A DNA stretch of 64,000 bases. Origin: Lachnospiraceae bacterium (GTDB taxonomy: Bacteria; Bacillota; Clostridia; Lachnospirales; Lachnospiraceae). A program made the translations under genes and the position numbers. The stretch is taken from contig JAFXQK010000064.1 in assembly GCA_017527205.1 (NCBI GenBank), positions 124,001 to 188,000 of the forward strand, in the 5' to 3' direction. The notes under the pieces were generated by a model that was given only the letters and a program-made list of their open reading frames with translations, was not told where the DNA came from and did no database searches. Positions 35,175 through 43,853 of this stretch are shown in pieces; position 1 is the first letter of the stretch; each line of letters starts with the position of its first letter.

Positions 35175-35870
35175 TTACTGTTCATAGTCAATTTTATATC
35201 CAACGCCCCAAACCACCTTTAGATATTTCGGCTCTCTGGGATTGATTTCAATCTTTTCCCGAATGTGCCGAATGTGTACGGCCACCGTGTTATCTACGCC
35301 AATGGCCTCTTCATTCCAAATACTTTCATAAATCTCATTGATGGAAAAAACCTTCCCCTGATTCTTTACAAGAAGCAGCAGAATGCTATATTCAATTGGC
35401 GTTAGCTTTACAGGCTCGCCATCCACAAAAACCTGTTTATTCTCATCATAAATGCTAAGGCCGCCCACCTGATACTGCGTTTTTCCTTCTCCACTGGCAG
35501 ACCCAAGGGAGGTATATCTGCGAAGGTTGGACTTTACTCTGGCGACAAGCTCTAACGGATTAAAGGGCTTTGTCACGTAATCATCCGCTCCCACGTTCAA
35601 ACCTAGAATCTTGTCTGCATCCTCCGATTTTGCCGACAAAATAATAATGGGAATGCTGCTATATTCACGAATTTTCAATGTGGCACGAATGCCGTCAAGC
35701 TTTGGCATCATTACGTCCATAATCAGGAGCTGTACGTCATTATGTCCTAAGAGTTCTAGGGCCTGCTCGCCGTCATAGGCCTTCAGAATCTTATACCCTT
35801 CCTGGCTTAAATAGATCTCTATGGCATCTACGATTTCCTTGTCATCATCACAAACCAAAATCTGTGTCAT
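35175..35870 (-). CDS. OmpR-family response regulator
   Basis: A 231-residue regulator. The receiver domain (about 1-118) has the acidic pair in CDDDKE, the phospho-acceptor Asp in LLIMDVMMPKLDG (about residue 51), and Lys in YVTKPFNPLEL. A winged helix DNA-binding domain (about 130-230) ends with YLKVVWGVGYKID. I prefer the ATG at 35870 because the GGGGGAGAG site is then at a normal distance. It is followed closely by its kinase gene, the usual order for such pairs. Targets unknown. Confidence 0.94.
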   Translation of the reverse strand: MTQILVCDDDKEIVDAIEIYLSQEGYKILKAYDGEQALELLGHNDVQLLIMDVMMPKLDGIRATLKIREYSSIPIIILSAKSEDADKILGLNVGADDYVTKPFNPLELVARVKSNLRRYTSLGSASGEGKTQYQVGGLSIYDENKQVFVDGEPVKLTPIEYSILLLLVKNQGKVFSINEIYESIWNEEAIGVDNTVAVHIRHIREKIEINPREPKYLKVVWGVGYKIDYEQ

Positions 35871-35884
35871 GCTCATCTCTCCCC

Positions 35885-36838
35885 CTAATCCTTCAGTTTT
35901 AAGAATGCTCCCATGTTTCCGCGTTTTCCATGACTTGCCCTATGAGAGAACAAAAGGCTGGCATTATGTGCCGTACACAGGTCCGTCACGTCGATGTTTT
36001 CTAACGTTACGCCGGCCCTTTTCAGCAAAATCAAATTGGTCAACCATAAATCCAACTGATATTTTCCGGCCTCTTTCCCGGGCTCTAAGATCTGCCGAAG
36101 TCCCTGCTTTCCCTGCATGGGATAGATCCCGCTTTCCTGAATATCCTTCCTGTCCTTCTCATCCACGCCAATGGCCTCTTGAAAAGCCTTTGCCACCGTT
36201 TCATCCACCTCATAACAGTTTTGACAGATGGAGGGGCCAATCGCCGCGATCAAATCCTTCGGATTCGTTCCATACTCGGACCGCATCCGTTCCACCATCT
36301 TTCCCGCCATGTTTGCCACGGTTCCCCTCCATCCGGAATGCGCAAGTCCAATGGCCTTTTTGACAGGATCAACAAAATAAATGGGCACGCAGTCCGCCGT
36401 ATATGCGGCGAGAATAATTCCTCGCACATTCGTCACCAGGCCGTCAACATTATCATAATCCGCCGTGGTCCAAGCTACCTTTCCGCGATCTGCCTCCGTA
36501 ACCGTTCGAATATTAGTCGTGTGCGTCTGAACCGTTCCCGTGACGTCCTCTATGCGGCCATGCAAAAGCTTCGCCACCCTTCGATAATTCTCCGTGACGT
36601 TTTCCCTTTGATCCCCAAGCTTTACGCTAAAATTCAGGGTAGCAAATTGCCCTGAGCTGACGCCGCCCGCCCTTGTGCTAAACAAATGCTCCACCGCACA
36701 GCAGGCCTCTAGCTTTGGGAACGTCAAAAAAGGGATACCATCCCGACATTGTAGTCGCAAAATGGAGCCATGCGGTCTTTCATCACGCCTAAAATGCATG
36801 TTTAGTTGCTCTTCCCAGTAATTCTCCATGGCTTGCAT
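35885..36838 (-). CDS. pgeF: Peptidoglycan editing factor PgeF (YfiH/laccase-domain protein)
   Basis: A 317-residue protein of the multicopper polyphenol oxidase (YfiH) family, now linked to removal of misplaced L-Ser from peptidoglycan precursors and to purine nucleoside conversion. The zinc-site residues show in VQTHTTN (His), AYTADCVPIYF (Cys) and GLAHSGWRGT (His). An extra N-terminal segment of about 45 residues precedes the domain. It lies 23 bases after yraN. The first ATG is 11 bases after AGAGG; a second one three codons later is possible. Confidence 0.92.
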   Translation of the reverse strand: MQAMENYWEEQLNMHFRRDERPHGSILRLQCRDGIPFLTFPKLEACCAVEHLFSTRAGGVSSGQFATLNFSVKLGDQRENVTENYRRVAKLLHGRIEDVTGTVQTHTTNIRTVTEADRGKVAWTTADYDNVDGLVTNVRGIILAAYTADCVPIYFVDPVKKAIGLAHSGWRGTVANMAGKMVERMRSEYGTNPKDLIAAIGPSICQNCYEVDETVAKAFQEAIGVDEKDRKDIQESGIYPMQGKQGLRQILEPGKEAGKYQLDLWLTNLILLKRAGVTLENIDVTDLCTAHNASLLFSHRASHGKRGNMGAFLKLKD

Positions 36839-36861
36839 GCAATCTATGTCCTCTCATAAAT

Positions 36862-37248
36862 TCAATGACGAATGTTGCCATAATGATGAGGAAATGCGTT
36901 TTGTATCCAATTTACCTGATTCCCTCGAATGGCAATGACGTCGTAACGTACACTGGTTCCATCTCCCAAGCCGTGCAACAGTCTATAATAATCCGCGACC
37001 TTACAAATTCGTTTTTGCTTGGTGATTCCCACTGCTTCCTGCGGGGCTCCAATCTCATTCGTCCTACGATATTTTACCTCACAAAATACCAAATATTCCC
37101 CATGCCTTGCAATTAAGTCAATCTCACCGTGTCTCGACCTGAAATTGCGCTCCAGAATTCTTGCGCCATGCCGTACAAGCCAATCTGCCGCAATATTCTC
37201 CTGGTCTGTCCCTATTTGTCTTTTATTGATGCCTTCCCTTTCCGTCAC
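36862..37248 (-). CDS. yraN: YraN family (UPF0102) endonuclease-like protein
   Basis: A 128-residue protein of the restriction-endonuclease-like YraN family. GARILERNFRSRHGEIDLIARHGEYLVFCEVKYR (about residues 29-62, read as conserved blocks) contains the ExD...ExK nuclease-type residues. Starts at GTG with GGGGG before it. It sits next to rnhB, its common neighbour in Firmicutes. Role in DNA processing is inferred from fold only. Confidence 0.9.
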   Translation of the reverse strand: MTEREGINKRQIGTDQENIAADWLVRHGARILERNFRSRHGEIDLIARHGEYLVFCEVKYRRTNEIGAPQEAVGITKQKRICKVADYYRLLHGLGDGTSVRYDVIAIRGNQVNWIQNAFPHHYGNIRH

Positions 37249-37257
37249 TACTTCCCC

Positions 37258-37923
37258 CTAGACATAGTTCTTGATAAAGGTCTTACGATGGATGGGTGTC
37301 GGTCCATATTTTTTCAACGCTTCAATGTGATCCTTTGTCCCATAGCCTTTATTCTTTGCAAATTGAAATTCGGGATAAAGCTTGTCATATTCCCGAAGCA
37401 TGCGATCCCTCGTCACCTTCGCCATGATGCTCGCCGCACCGATGGATGCGCTCTTTGCGTCTCCCTTTATAATTTTCACCTGCGGTATTTCAACCTTAGG
37501 AATGATAACGGCATCATTTAATAACAAATCAGGCGTTACGCCAAGCCCCGCAATGGCCTGTCTCATGGCCTCATAGGTCGCCTGCAGGATATTAATCTCA
37601 TCAATTCGCTGCTCTGAAGCAGATCCCACGGCCCAGGCAACTGCTTTTTCACGGATCACGTCATATAATTCTTCCCTTTTCGCCTCAGAAAGCTTTTTGG
37701 AATCATTGATATATAAAATATCACAGTCCTTGGGAAGAATGACTGCGCCAGCCACGACAGGGCCTACCCAGGGACCTCTTCCCGCCTCATCTATTCCGCA
37801 GATCAGCTGATACTTCTGATACTCTCTCTCATAGGCAAACAGCTCATACATGCGCGCCTTTTCCTTCTCCAGCGCCTCCATCTTCTTTCTGAGACGCTCC
37901 GCCTCTTTTTCCGCCTTTCCCAT
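37258..37923 (-). CDS. rnhB: Ribonuclease HII
   Basis: Cuts RNA in RNA-DNA hybrids and removes single ribonucleotides from DNA (221 aa). The core begins ICGIDEAGRGPWVGPVVAGAV (Asp, Glu), with LYINDSKKLSEAKRE and later DAKSASIGAASIMAKVTRD (Asp) completing the active site. About 40 charged residues precede the core and look like a coiled coil (KEAERLRKKMEALEKEKARM). The last residues KTFIKNYV are typical. The gene lies between lepB and yraN. Confidence 0.96.
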   Translation of the reverse strand: MGKAEKEAERLRKKMEALEKEKARMYELFAYEREYQKYQLICGIDEAGRGPWVGPVVAGAVILPKDCDILYINDSKKLSEAKREELYDVIREKAVAWAVGSASEQRIDEINILQATYEAMRQAIAGLGVTPDLLLNDAVIIPKVEIPQVKIIKGDAKSASIGAASIMAKVTRDRMLREYDKLYPEFQFAKNKGYGTKDHIEALKKYGPTPIHRKTFIKNYV

Positions 37924-37944
37924 GCCAGTAACCCCTTTGTCTGC

Positions 37945-38544
37945 TTACTTTTTCTTCTGTACGCCGCCAATCTTGTTCAGCGGCCAAATTCTGATCCATG
38001 CACGCCCGATAATTTGGCTTTTATGAATATTTCCTATTTGCTTTTCCCTGCTGTCTCCACTGTTATTCCGATTATCACCCATGACAAAGTATTCATCCTC
38101 GCCAAGCTTAACCTCCTGCGCCGCACGACCACGCTTATCCGCCTGAATGACCTCCTTACCATAGCCCTCATACAATTTTTCCCCATTGATGAGAATGGTG
38201 CCATCCTCTTCAATTTGAATGGTTTCTCCGGGAAGTCCTATAATTCTTTTGATGTAAAGCGTTTTTTTATCATTTTCAAAGGGCTGTAAAACAATGATTT
38301 CAAAACGCTTCGGTTCACGAAAACGATAGGATAATTTGTCAACCATCAGATTTTCACCATTATACAGCGTAGGTTCCATGGATTCACCATCCACCTGCGT
38401 CCTCTGCACGACGAACATGACGATCAAAATGGCTGCAAGCAATACGCCCGCAAAATAAAGAATGGTATTGATCACTTCTTTCACAATGTCCTTTGGTGTT
38501 AATTCCTTCTTTTCACCAGCATTTTCTATCGCCTCTGTTTTCAT
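37945..38544 (-). CDS. lepB: Signal peptidase I
   Basis: Membrane protease removing signal peptides (199 aa). One N-terminal membrane helix (about residues 28-48), then DGESMEPTLYNGE with the catalytic Ser, and LYIKRIIGLPGE with the catalytic Lys; YFVMGDNRNNSGDSR is the third conserved box. I prefer the ATG at 38544, which overlaps the rbgA stop as ATGA and has GGAGG at a normal distance; an ATG three codons earlier is too close to that site. A second signal peptidase gene lies at 39880-40461. Confidence 0.93.
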   Translation of the reverse strand: MKTEAIENAGEKKELTPKDIVKEVINTILYFAGVLLAAILIVMFVVQRTQVDGESMEPTLYNGENLMVDKLSYRFREPKRFEIIVLQPFENDKKTLYIKRIIGLPGETIQIEEDGTILINGEKLYEGYGKEVIQADKRGRAAQEVKLGEDEYFVMGDNRNNSGDSREKQIGNIHKSQIIGRAWIRIWPLNKIGGVQKKK

Positions 38545-39401
38545 TTCTGACATACCTCCAGAGTCATTCTGCCCATTCTGCCATTTCTAAAATCCTCAAT
38601 TAATATGCTGGCAGCCTTTCCCAGATCCAATACCTCACCCTTGCCATAGCATTTCCGGCTCTCTGCAACACGCTCCAAAAGCTCGCTTAAGGATCCGTCC
38701 TCCTCTATTTGATAACGTTCCGCCAACGCGCCGGGATATAGCTCCCGCACGCATTCCATAAGCTCCATGGCAAGCTCCTCTAAAACCAAGATCTCGTCAT
38801 TGACGGAGCCAATCAATGCCAGGTGGATTCCCACCATTTTATCATCAAATTTCGGCCACAGAATACCAGGCGTATCTAACAGCTCCAGATTCTTTCCAAC
38901 GCGAATCCATTGCTTTCCTTTGGTTACGCCTGGCTTATTCCCCGTTTTCGTACAAGCCTTTCCTGCGAAGGCATTGATAAAGGTAGACTTTCCAACGTTC
39001 GGAATGCCAACCACCATGGCACGAATCGGTCGATTTACGATGCCGCGCTTTTTATCCTTCTCAATTTTCTCCTTACAGGCCTTCTCCACCAAACCACGAA
39101 TACTTTTGATGCCGACACCCGTTTTCGCGTTGATTTCAAGTACGTGTGCGCCCTTCGCTTCAAAATATTGCATCCACCGCTTATTCTCTTTTGGATCTGC
39201 AAGGTCTGATTTATTTAACAGAATAATTCTGCTTTTATTTTTTGCCAAATCATCAATGTCCGGGTTTCTGCTGCTTAGAGGAATGCGCGCATCTAACACT
39301 TCAATCACCAAATCAATCAGGATCATGTTTTCCTGCATCATTCTCTTTGCCTTTGTCATATGTCCCGGATACCAATTGACGTTCATTTTTTCATCATTCA
39401 T
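38541..39401 (-). CDS. rbgA: Ribosome biogenesis GTPase RbgA (YlqF)
   Basis: Circularly permuted GTPase needed for late 50S assembly (286 aa). WYPGHMTKAKRMM opens the protein; G4 NKSDLAD (about residue 59) comes before G1 GIPNVGKSTFINAF (about 124), with DTPGILWPKF as G3. The C-terminal helical domain follows. Placement beside rplS, lepB and rnhB is the usual Firmicutes order. The start is the ATG at 39401, though MNVNWYPGHM five codons in is closer to the common family start. Confidence 0.95.
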   Translation of the reverse strand: MNDEKMNVNWYPGHMTKAKRMMQENMILIDLVIEVLDARIPLSSRNPDIDDLAKNKSRIILLNKSDLADPKENKRWMQYFEAKGAHVLEINAKTGVGIKSIRGLVEKACKEKIEKDKKRGIVNRPIRAMVVGIPNVGKSTFINAFAGKACTKTGNKPGVTKGKQWIRVGKNLELLDTPGILWPKFDDKMVGIHLALIGSVNDEILVLEELAMELMECVRELYPGALAERYQIEEDGSLSELLERVAESRKCYGKGEVLDLGKAASILIEDFRNGRMGRMTLEVCQK

Positions 39402-39492
39402 ACAAGTACGCTTCCTTCATTCCAGTATTTGTTCCATGCGCGTCTCCGAAAGACCGAAATATGCATTTCTAATTTTCGTATCCAACACATAC

Positions 39493-39867
39493 TCACCATA
39501 TAGAGATTGTCTCCGAATAAAGCACCGTCTTCTCAGGCTCAGGCTTTGTGGCGGATACGACAATTTCATAAGGAATCCTGCTCATTCCCCTGTATTTAGG
39601 CAGGCACGAATAAAAGAGATTGGGATGCTCACCCATCAGCTTTTCTATCGCTTGATCATGCTGCTCCTTGATTCTCCCGATACCGATCGGCACATAGACA
39701 CGGTTGTCCGGCGTCTCCGTTCCACCGAATCGAATCGCTTTTAAATAAATGGGCTCCAGCATCCCCTTATCCATCATCAAATGAGCCTTCCCAAGAGAAT
39801 CAATCGCCGCAAACCCCGTAATTTGTTCTTTCTTATCCCAAAACTTTAACGCCTCCAAAAACCTCAT
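39493..39867 (-). CDS. Hypothetical protein, 124 aa
   Basis: Not recognised. It is soluble, with a start MRFLEALKFWDKKEQITGF and a middle of beta character (RVYVPIGIGRIKEQHDQAIEKLM). No signal peptide, membrane helix or known catalytic motif is visible. GGGGG lies 7 bases before the ATG. It lies between the second signal peptidase (12-base gap) and rbgA, so it is likely co-transcribed with them. Confidence 0.65.
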   Translation of the reverse strand: MRFLEALKFWDKKEQITGFAAIDSLGKAHLMMDKGMLEPIYLKAIRFGGTETPDNRVYVPIGIGRIKEQHDQAIEKLMGEHPNLFYSCLPKYRGMSRIPYEIVVSATKPEPEKTVLYSETISIW

Positions 39868-39879
39868 TCGTTTACCCCC

Positions 39880-40461
39880 TTAATGAATGAACCCCATCTT
39901 CTCTGCGCCAAATTCCATATGCCACCAAGCCTGCCCAATCATGTCCTTTTTATCAACGGGTCCAATGTTCGCCTGTCTACTGTCCTCGCCGTCTGCCGCA
40001 TTGTCTCCCATACAAAAGAACTGACCATTTGCCACCGTAAAGGCCTCAGCTGCAATTCCGGCCTCTTCCACCGTACCACGAATCCATTCCGATTCCAGGT
40101 CATTGACATAAAGCTTTCCGTCTTTAATCTGTACCTTGTCCCCAGGACAAGCCACCACTCGCTTGACGTAATAATGCGAATGTTCATTGCCATGAGGTAA
40201 AAAGACAACGACGTCTCCTTTTTTCGGTACAAATAGCGTATAAGCAAACTTATTCACCAAAACCTCTTGTCCATTACTGAGTCCCGGCTCCATGGAGGAA
40301 CCAACCACACGACACCTCATGCCAAAGAAATATACGCTCACTACGGCAATAAATGCTGCAATGATCATTAATACCAAACAAATAAAAAGCTCTGTCAAGA
40401 TTGGAAAATGACTCTTTTTTTCAGGTTCGTAAAAGCTTAGCCCTGCCTTCTTTTTTTTCAT
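39880..40461 (-). CDS. Signal peptidase I, second copy
   Basis: A 193-residue type I signal peptidase. A basic N-terminus KKKKAGLS is followed by one membrane helix (about residues 20-45), then VVGSSMEPGLSNGQ with the catalytic Ser, YYVKRVVACPGDKV with the Lys, and FFCMGDNAADGEDSR. It is only distantly similar to the other copy at 37945-38544. I start at the ATG at 40461; its ribosome binding site (AAGGAAG) is close, so an upstream start remains possible. It is the first gene after the rplS terminator. Confidence 0.9.
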   Translation of the reverse strand: MKKKKAGLSFYEPEKKSHFPILTELFICLVLMIIAAFIAVVSVYFFGMRCRVVGSSMEPGLSNGQEVLVNKFAYTLFVPKKGDVVVFLPHGNEHSHYYVKRVVACPGDKVQIKDGKLYVNDLESEWIRGTVEEAGIAAEAFTVANGQFFCMGDNAADGEDSRQANIGPVDKKDMIGQAWWHMEFGAEKMGFIH

Positions 40462-40525
40462 GCTTCCTTTCGCTTCCACTTCTTTCCAAATTATCACCAA
40501 TTACTATAATAACATATTTTTTTAA

Positions 40526-40563
40526 AATAGAAAAGGACGTTCACGCAAGTAAACGTCCTTTTT
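40526..40563 (-). terminator. Terminator downstream of rplS
   Basis: On the minus strand AAAAAGGACGTT and AACGTCCTTTT pair around a 10-base loop, followed by TTTTCTATTTT. It ends the ylxM-ffh-...-trmD-rplS transcripts 10 bases after the rplS stop. Confidence 0.88.
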
Positions 40564-40573
40564 CTTATGGAAA

Positions 40574-40927
40574 TTATTTTACCAGCTCTCTTACCTTTGC
40601 CTTCTTACCAACGCGGTCTCTCAAGTAATTCAGCTTAGCACGTCTTACCTTACCATGACGAATTACTTCGATCTTCTCTACGTTAGGAGAATGAAGAGGC
40701 CAGGTCTTCTCTACGCCTACGCCGTTGGAAGTCTTTCTAACGGTGAAGGTCTCTCTGTTGCTGCCGCCCTGTCTCTTCAGGACAACGCCCTCGAATACCT
40801 GTACTCTTTCACGGTTACCCTCTTTGATTTTACCGTATACTCTTACGGTATCACCAACGCAGAACTCATCCACCGTAGCCTTCAGCTGTGCGGTTTCAAT
40901 TTCCCTGATAATGTCATATGCACTCAT
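40574..40927 (-). CDS. rplS: 50S ribosomal protein L19
   Basis: L19 (117 aa) sits at the 30S-50S interface. The pattern [30 protein letters not shown] and the ending [15 protein letters not shown] are diagnostic. AGGAGG precedes the ATG. It follows trmD after a 139-base gap holding its own promoter (41009-41037). Confidence 0.98.
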   Translation of the reverse strand: MSAYDIIREIETAQLKATVDEFCVGDTVRVYGKIKEGNRERVQVFEGVVLKRQGGSNRETFTVRKTSNGVGVEKTWPLHSPNVEKIEVIRHGKVRRAKLNYLRDRVGKKAKVRELVK

Positions 40928-41008
40928 GTCTGTGCCTCCTTGTATGAAATTTGACGTTCTTAATACCTTAGCGGTAACAGAGGACCATCTCTTCTTAGCA
41001 ACTTTGAT

Positions 41009-41037
41009 ATAATATCATGAAACTCTAGTCTTTGCAA
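41009..41037 (-). promoter_or_regulatory. Predicted promoter for rplS
   Basis: Minus strand TTGCAA (41037-41032), 17 bases, TATTAT (41014-41009). The leader is about 75 bases; it contains GAAGAGATGGTCCTCTG, which could form a small hairpin. L19 leaders bind L19 in some Firmicutes; I cannot tell whether this is one. Confidence 0.5.
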
Positions 41038-41066
41038 GCTTTTTTTGAAAAATAGGAAAAAATCTT

Positions 41067-42548
41067 TTATTCTTCCTCCTTTTCCTTCCGATAGGTCCAA
41101 AAGACGGTTCGTTTACCAACATATAATCCCATTTTTTCCTGCATCTTCAGCGATGCAATGTTCTTTACGCGAATATGGGCATAGGGCAAACCACCGCGTT
41201 CCAAGGACCAATTGACCAAATACGATGCAAGGGAGGATCCAATACTGGTCCTTCGATACTTGGGGTCAACATACAAAAGGCCTAGGCTTCCACTGGAGTG
41301 AACGCCGCAAAATCCTGCAATCTCATCATTTTCATAGGCAGCAAAGAATTCCCCCTTTTGAATTCTGTCCTGAAGATATTCTCGCTCTTCTTCCCCGCCA
41401 TAATTTTCTACGGCATAATCAATATTCGAAATTGGATAAGGCCGAATATCCTTATGAGCGACCGGCATGGCAGTATGCTGCGTATAAACGCTTTGATAGC
41501 ATTCATCTCCAACCGTAAATCCATAACGTTCTCTCAGAAAATCATTTAACTGTGCACAGTTATGCAATAAAAGTCTTGCATCTTCCGGAACATACGCCAG
41601 CAGCGCCTCTCCTTCTTCCTTTGTCTCACAGCAAATCATATAGGTAATGTCATTGGTTGCAAGGGCAATGGCAGCATTTCCCATGGTATGCAAAAGCCTT
41701 GCCTTCCCCGTCAGAAGAGAATCAATCAGATACGCATTCTCCTTTTTCTGCTTCATGAGGCGTTTTATGGTTTGTTCCTTTTCAAAATACTTCTCATAAA
41801 GATCCGGGCGCCACGTTTTTGTCCTCTCCTTAGCCGCTTCCAGTCTCCAGGCTTCAATTTTCATGTGATCTCCCTTTAAAAGCACCTCTGGAACTGCCTT
41901 TCCATGCCATACCTCCGGCCTGGAGTACTGCGGATATTCTAACAAATCATTTTCAAAGCTCTCCGTCTGCGCAGATTCCTCGCTTCCAAGCACTCCTGGC
42001 ACAAGTCTGGAAATGGCATCCATCATCACCAGCGCAGGCAATTCCCCGCCTGTCAGCACATAATCTCCGATGGAAATGCGGTCAGTCACAATCTCATCCA
42101 GGACACGTTCATCAATGCCTTCATAATGTCCGCAAAGAAAAATCAGCTCCTCTTCCTTTGAGAACTCCTTCGCCACTTCCTGGGTAAACACTCTGCCCTG
42201 CGGCGTCACGTAAATTGTGCGAGGCTTCTTTTTTTGCTTTGCTCCCCCATTGGCTTCCGCCACCGCTTTCGCATCAGCTCCAATGATTTCCGTGGAATCC
42301 ACCTGATCTCTTTCAATCCTCCCTGCCACGTGGCACCATGCATCATAAACAGGCTGCGCCTGCATGAGCATTCCTGCGCCTCCGCCATAGGTATAATCAT
42401 CTACCTTTCCATGCTTATCCAGCGTATAATCACGGATGTTGACCGCATCAATCGAAAGAAGCTTCTTTTCCATCGCTCGCTTGAGGATGGAATTGTTGCA
42501 TGCCTCCAAAATCATTTCAGGGAACAGCGTTAAAACGTGAAAATTCAT
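41067..42548 (-). CDS. trmD: tRNA (guanine37-N1)-methyltransferase fused to a GNAT acetyltransferase
   Basis: A 493-residue protein; TrmD alone is about 240-250. Residues 1-260 are TrmD, which methylates G37 of tRNAs and prevents frameshifting. The SPOUT knot shows in LCGHYEGIDERV (138-149) and IGDYVLTGGELPAL (160-173). A 30-residue Lys/Ala-rich insertion (about 78-108) interrupts the usual spacing before TIYVTPQGRVF. Residues about 270-490 are a GNAT acetyltransferase; the acetyl-CoA loop is YVDPKYRRTSIGSSLASYLV (426-445). There is no stop or frame change between the parts. It lies between rimM and rplS as usual. Confidence 0.92.
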   Translation of the reverse strand: MNFHVLTLFPEMILEACNNSILKRAMEKKLLSIDAVNIRDYTLDKHGKVDDYTYGGGAGMLMQAQPVYDAWCHVAGRIERDQVDSTEIIGADAKAVAEANGGAKQKKKPRTIYVTPQGRVFTQEVAKEFSKEEELIFLCGHYEGIDERVLDEIVTDRISIGDYVLTGGELPALVMMDAISRLVPGVLGSEESAQTESFENDLLEYPQYSRPEVWHGKAVPEVLLKGDHMKIEAWRLEAAKERTKTWRPDLYEKYFEKEQTIKRLMKQKKENAYLIDSLLTGKARLLHTMGNAAIALATNDITYMICCETKEEGEALLAYVPEDARLLLHNCAQLNDFLRERYGFTVGDECYQSVYTQHTAMPVAHKDIRPYPISNIDYAVENYGGEEEREYLQDRIQKGEFFAAYENDEIAGFCGVHSSGSLGLLYVDPKYRRTSIGSSLASYLVNWSLERGGLPYAHIRVKNIASLKMQEKMGLYVGKRTVFWTYRKEKEEE

Positions 42549-42619
42549 TTCTAAAAGCCTCCGCCAAATCGTCCAGAATCAAATATGGGCTTACGCTAGT
42601 AGTTCTGGTAAAAAAACGC

Positions 42620-43132
42620 CTACAAAAGCCCCTCAAGCACGTGTACCCTGATAAATCCAGCCTCTACGTCCACGGCAAGAATACATTGCTTAATGGCCGG
42701 AAGCAAAAGCTCTCTGCCATCCTTCATGCGAATCTCATAGACGTCATTGGCTCCTGTCTGCATGACGTCCTCAATCGTGCCAAGCTCCTCGTCATTTGCA
42801 TCGCCGTCCAACACCTTTAATCCTATTAAATCCGCAATAAAATACTCGTCCCTCTGAAGTCTCACCGCCTTCTCCCTCGGCACGAACAAGCTACACTGAC
42901 GAAGCTTTTCCACTACATCTCTATCATCATATCCCTTAAGCTTTAAAATGACCATCTGCTTAAAAAACTTAACGTTTTCGATTTCCACTATCTTTTCCGT
43001 CTTACCCTGCACGAGAATGATTTCCTTTAATCGCCTAAAACGCTTGGCATCATCTGTCGTCGGGAAAACATTGACTTCTCCCATAACGCCGTGCGGAGAA
43101 GTAATTACGCCTACCTGAAATCTTGTTTCCAT
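42620..43132 (-). CDS. rimM: 16S rRNA processing protein RimM
   Basis: Assists maturation of the 30S head and binds S19 (170 aa). RFQVGVITSPHGVMGEVNVFP opens the N-terminal barrel; a PRC-barrel-like C-terminal half has EYFIADLIGLKV and GANDVYEI. I start at the ATG at 43132, since the longer frame adds residues unlike the family. It lies between khpA and trmD, a nearly universal order. Confidence 0.95.
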   Translation of the reverse strand: METRFQVGVITSPHGVMGEVNVFPTTDDAKRFRRLKEIILVQGKTEKIVEIENVKFFKQMVILKLKGYDDRDVVEKLRQCSLFVPREKAVRLQRDEYFIADLIGLKVLDGDANDEELGTIEDVMQTGANDVYEIRMKDGRELLLPAIKQCILAVDVEAGFIRVHVLEGLL

Positions 43133-43224
43133 GTCGGAGTCCTCACCTAAAGTATTTAAATAGCGCGAGAGACCGCCCCATGCGAAGCGGTCTCTATTCT
43201 TTGACAAACCATATTCCGTCAGAC

Positions 43225-43452
43225 CTAAACGATCTCAACGTCCACCCTGGTGTTGTCCTTAAAGGAAGCTGCCTTTACTACGGTACGAATCGCCTTTGCA
43301 ATTCTTCCCTGCTTTCCAATCACTTTACCCATATCGGAGGCAGCCACGTGAAGCTCAATTAAAACATTCTTCCCGTCAACCTTTTCGGTCACTACCACTT
43401 CATCGGGATTCTCGACGAGAGCTTTCGCTACTACTTCTACCAATTCCTTCAT
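43225..43452 (-). CDS. khpA: KH-domain RNA-binding protein KhpA
   Basis: A 75-residue single KH domain; the GxxG loop is GKVIGKQGRIAKAIR. With KhpB it binds RNA and affects cell division and elongation in Gram-positives. GGAGGTGG precedes the ATG. It sits between rpsP and rimM as in most Firmicutes. Confidence 0.94.
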   Translation of the reverse strand: MKELVEVVAKALVENPDEVVVTEKVDGKNVLIELHVAASDMGKVIGKQGRIAKAIRTVVKAASFKDNTRVDVEIV

Positions 43453-43476
43453 AAATCCACCTCCAACAAGATTAGC

Positions 43477-43722
43477 TTATTTCTCGATGCCTGCAGCCTT
43501 GAACAGCTTTCCTACAACCTCGGTAGGCTGAGCGCCGTTTGCGAGCCACTTCTTAGCAAGCTCCTCATCAATCTTGAAGGTAGAAGGATCGGTGGAAGGA
43601 TCATAGGTACCGATCTCCTCGATAAATCTGCCGTCTCTGGGGGAACGGGAGTCAGCAACAATAATTCTATAAAAAGGTGCCTTCTTCTGTCCCATTCTTC
43701 TTAATCTGATCTTTACTGCCAT
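43477..43722 (-). CDS. rpsP: 30S ribosomal protein S16
   Basis: S16 (81 aa). [36 protein letters not shown] and a C-terminal [13 protein letters not shown] are diagnostic. The ATG at 43722 has GGAGG 7 bases before it; the in-frame ATG five codons earlier overlaps that site and is not used. Confidence 0.98.
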   Translation of the reverse strand: MAVKIRLRRMGQKKAPFYRIIVADSRSPRDGRFIEEIGTYDPSTDPSTFKIDEELAKKWLANGAQPTEVVGKLFKAAGIEK

Positions 43723-43853
43723 TTCTTTTTCCTCCATTTACATGAAAAATTAATATATACTCAAAAATCATTTTCGGACTCACCTGATCATGATTTTTTC
43801 GCCAAGTTTCGTTGTCATCCCAAGGGATGACTGCGTCTTCATCCGTCACGAAC

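Noticed and set aside
38767..39744. A 325-codon plus-strand reading frame
   Set aside because: It is the opposite strand of rbgA and part of the 124-aa gene; composition is that of a shadow frame.
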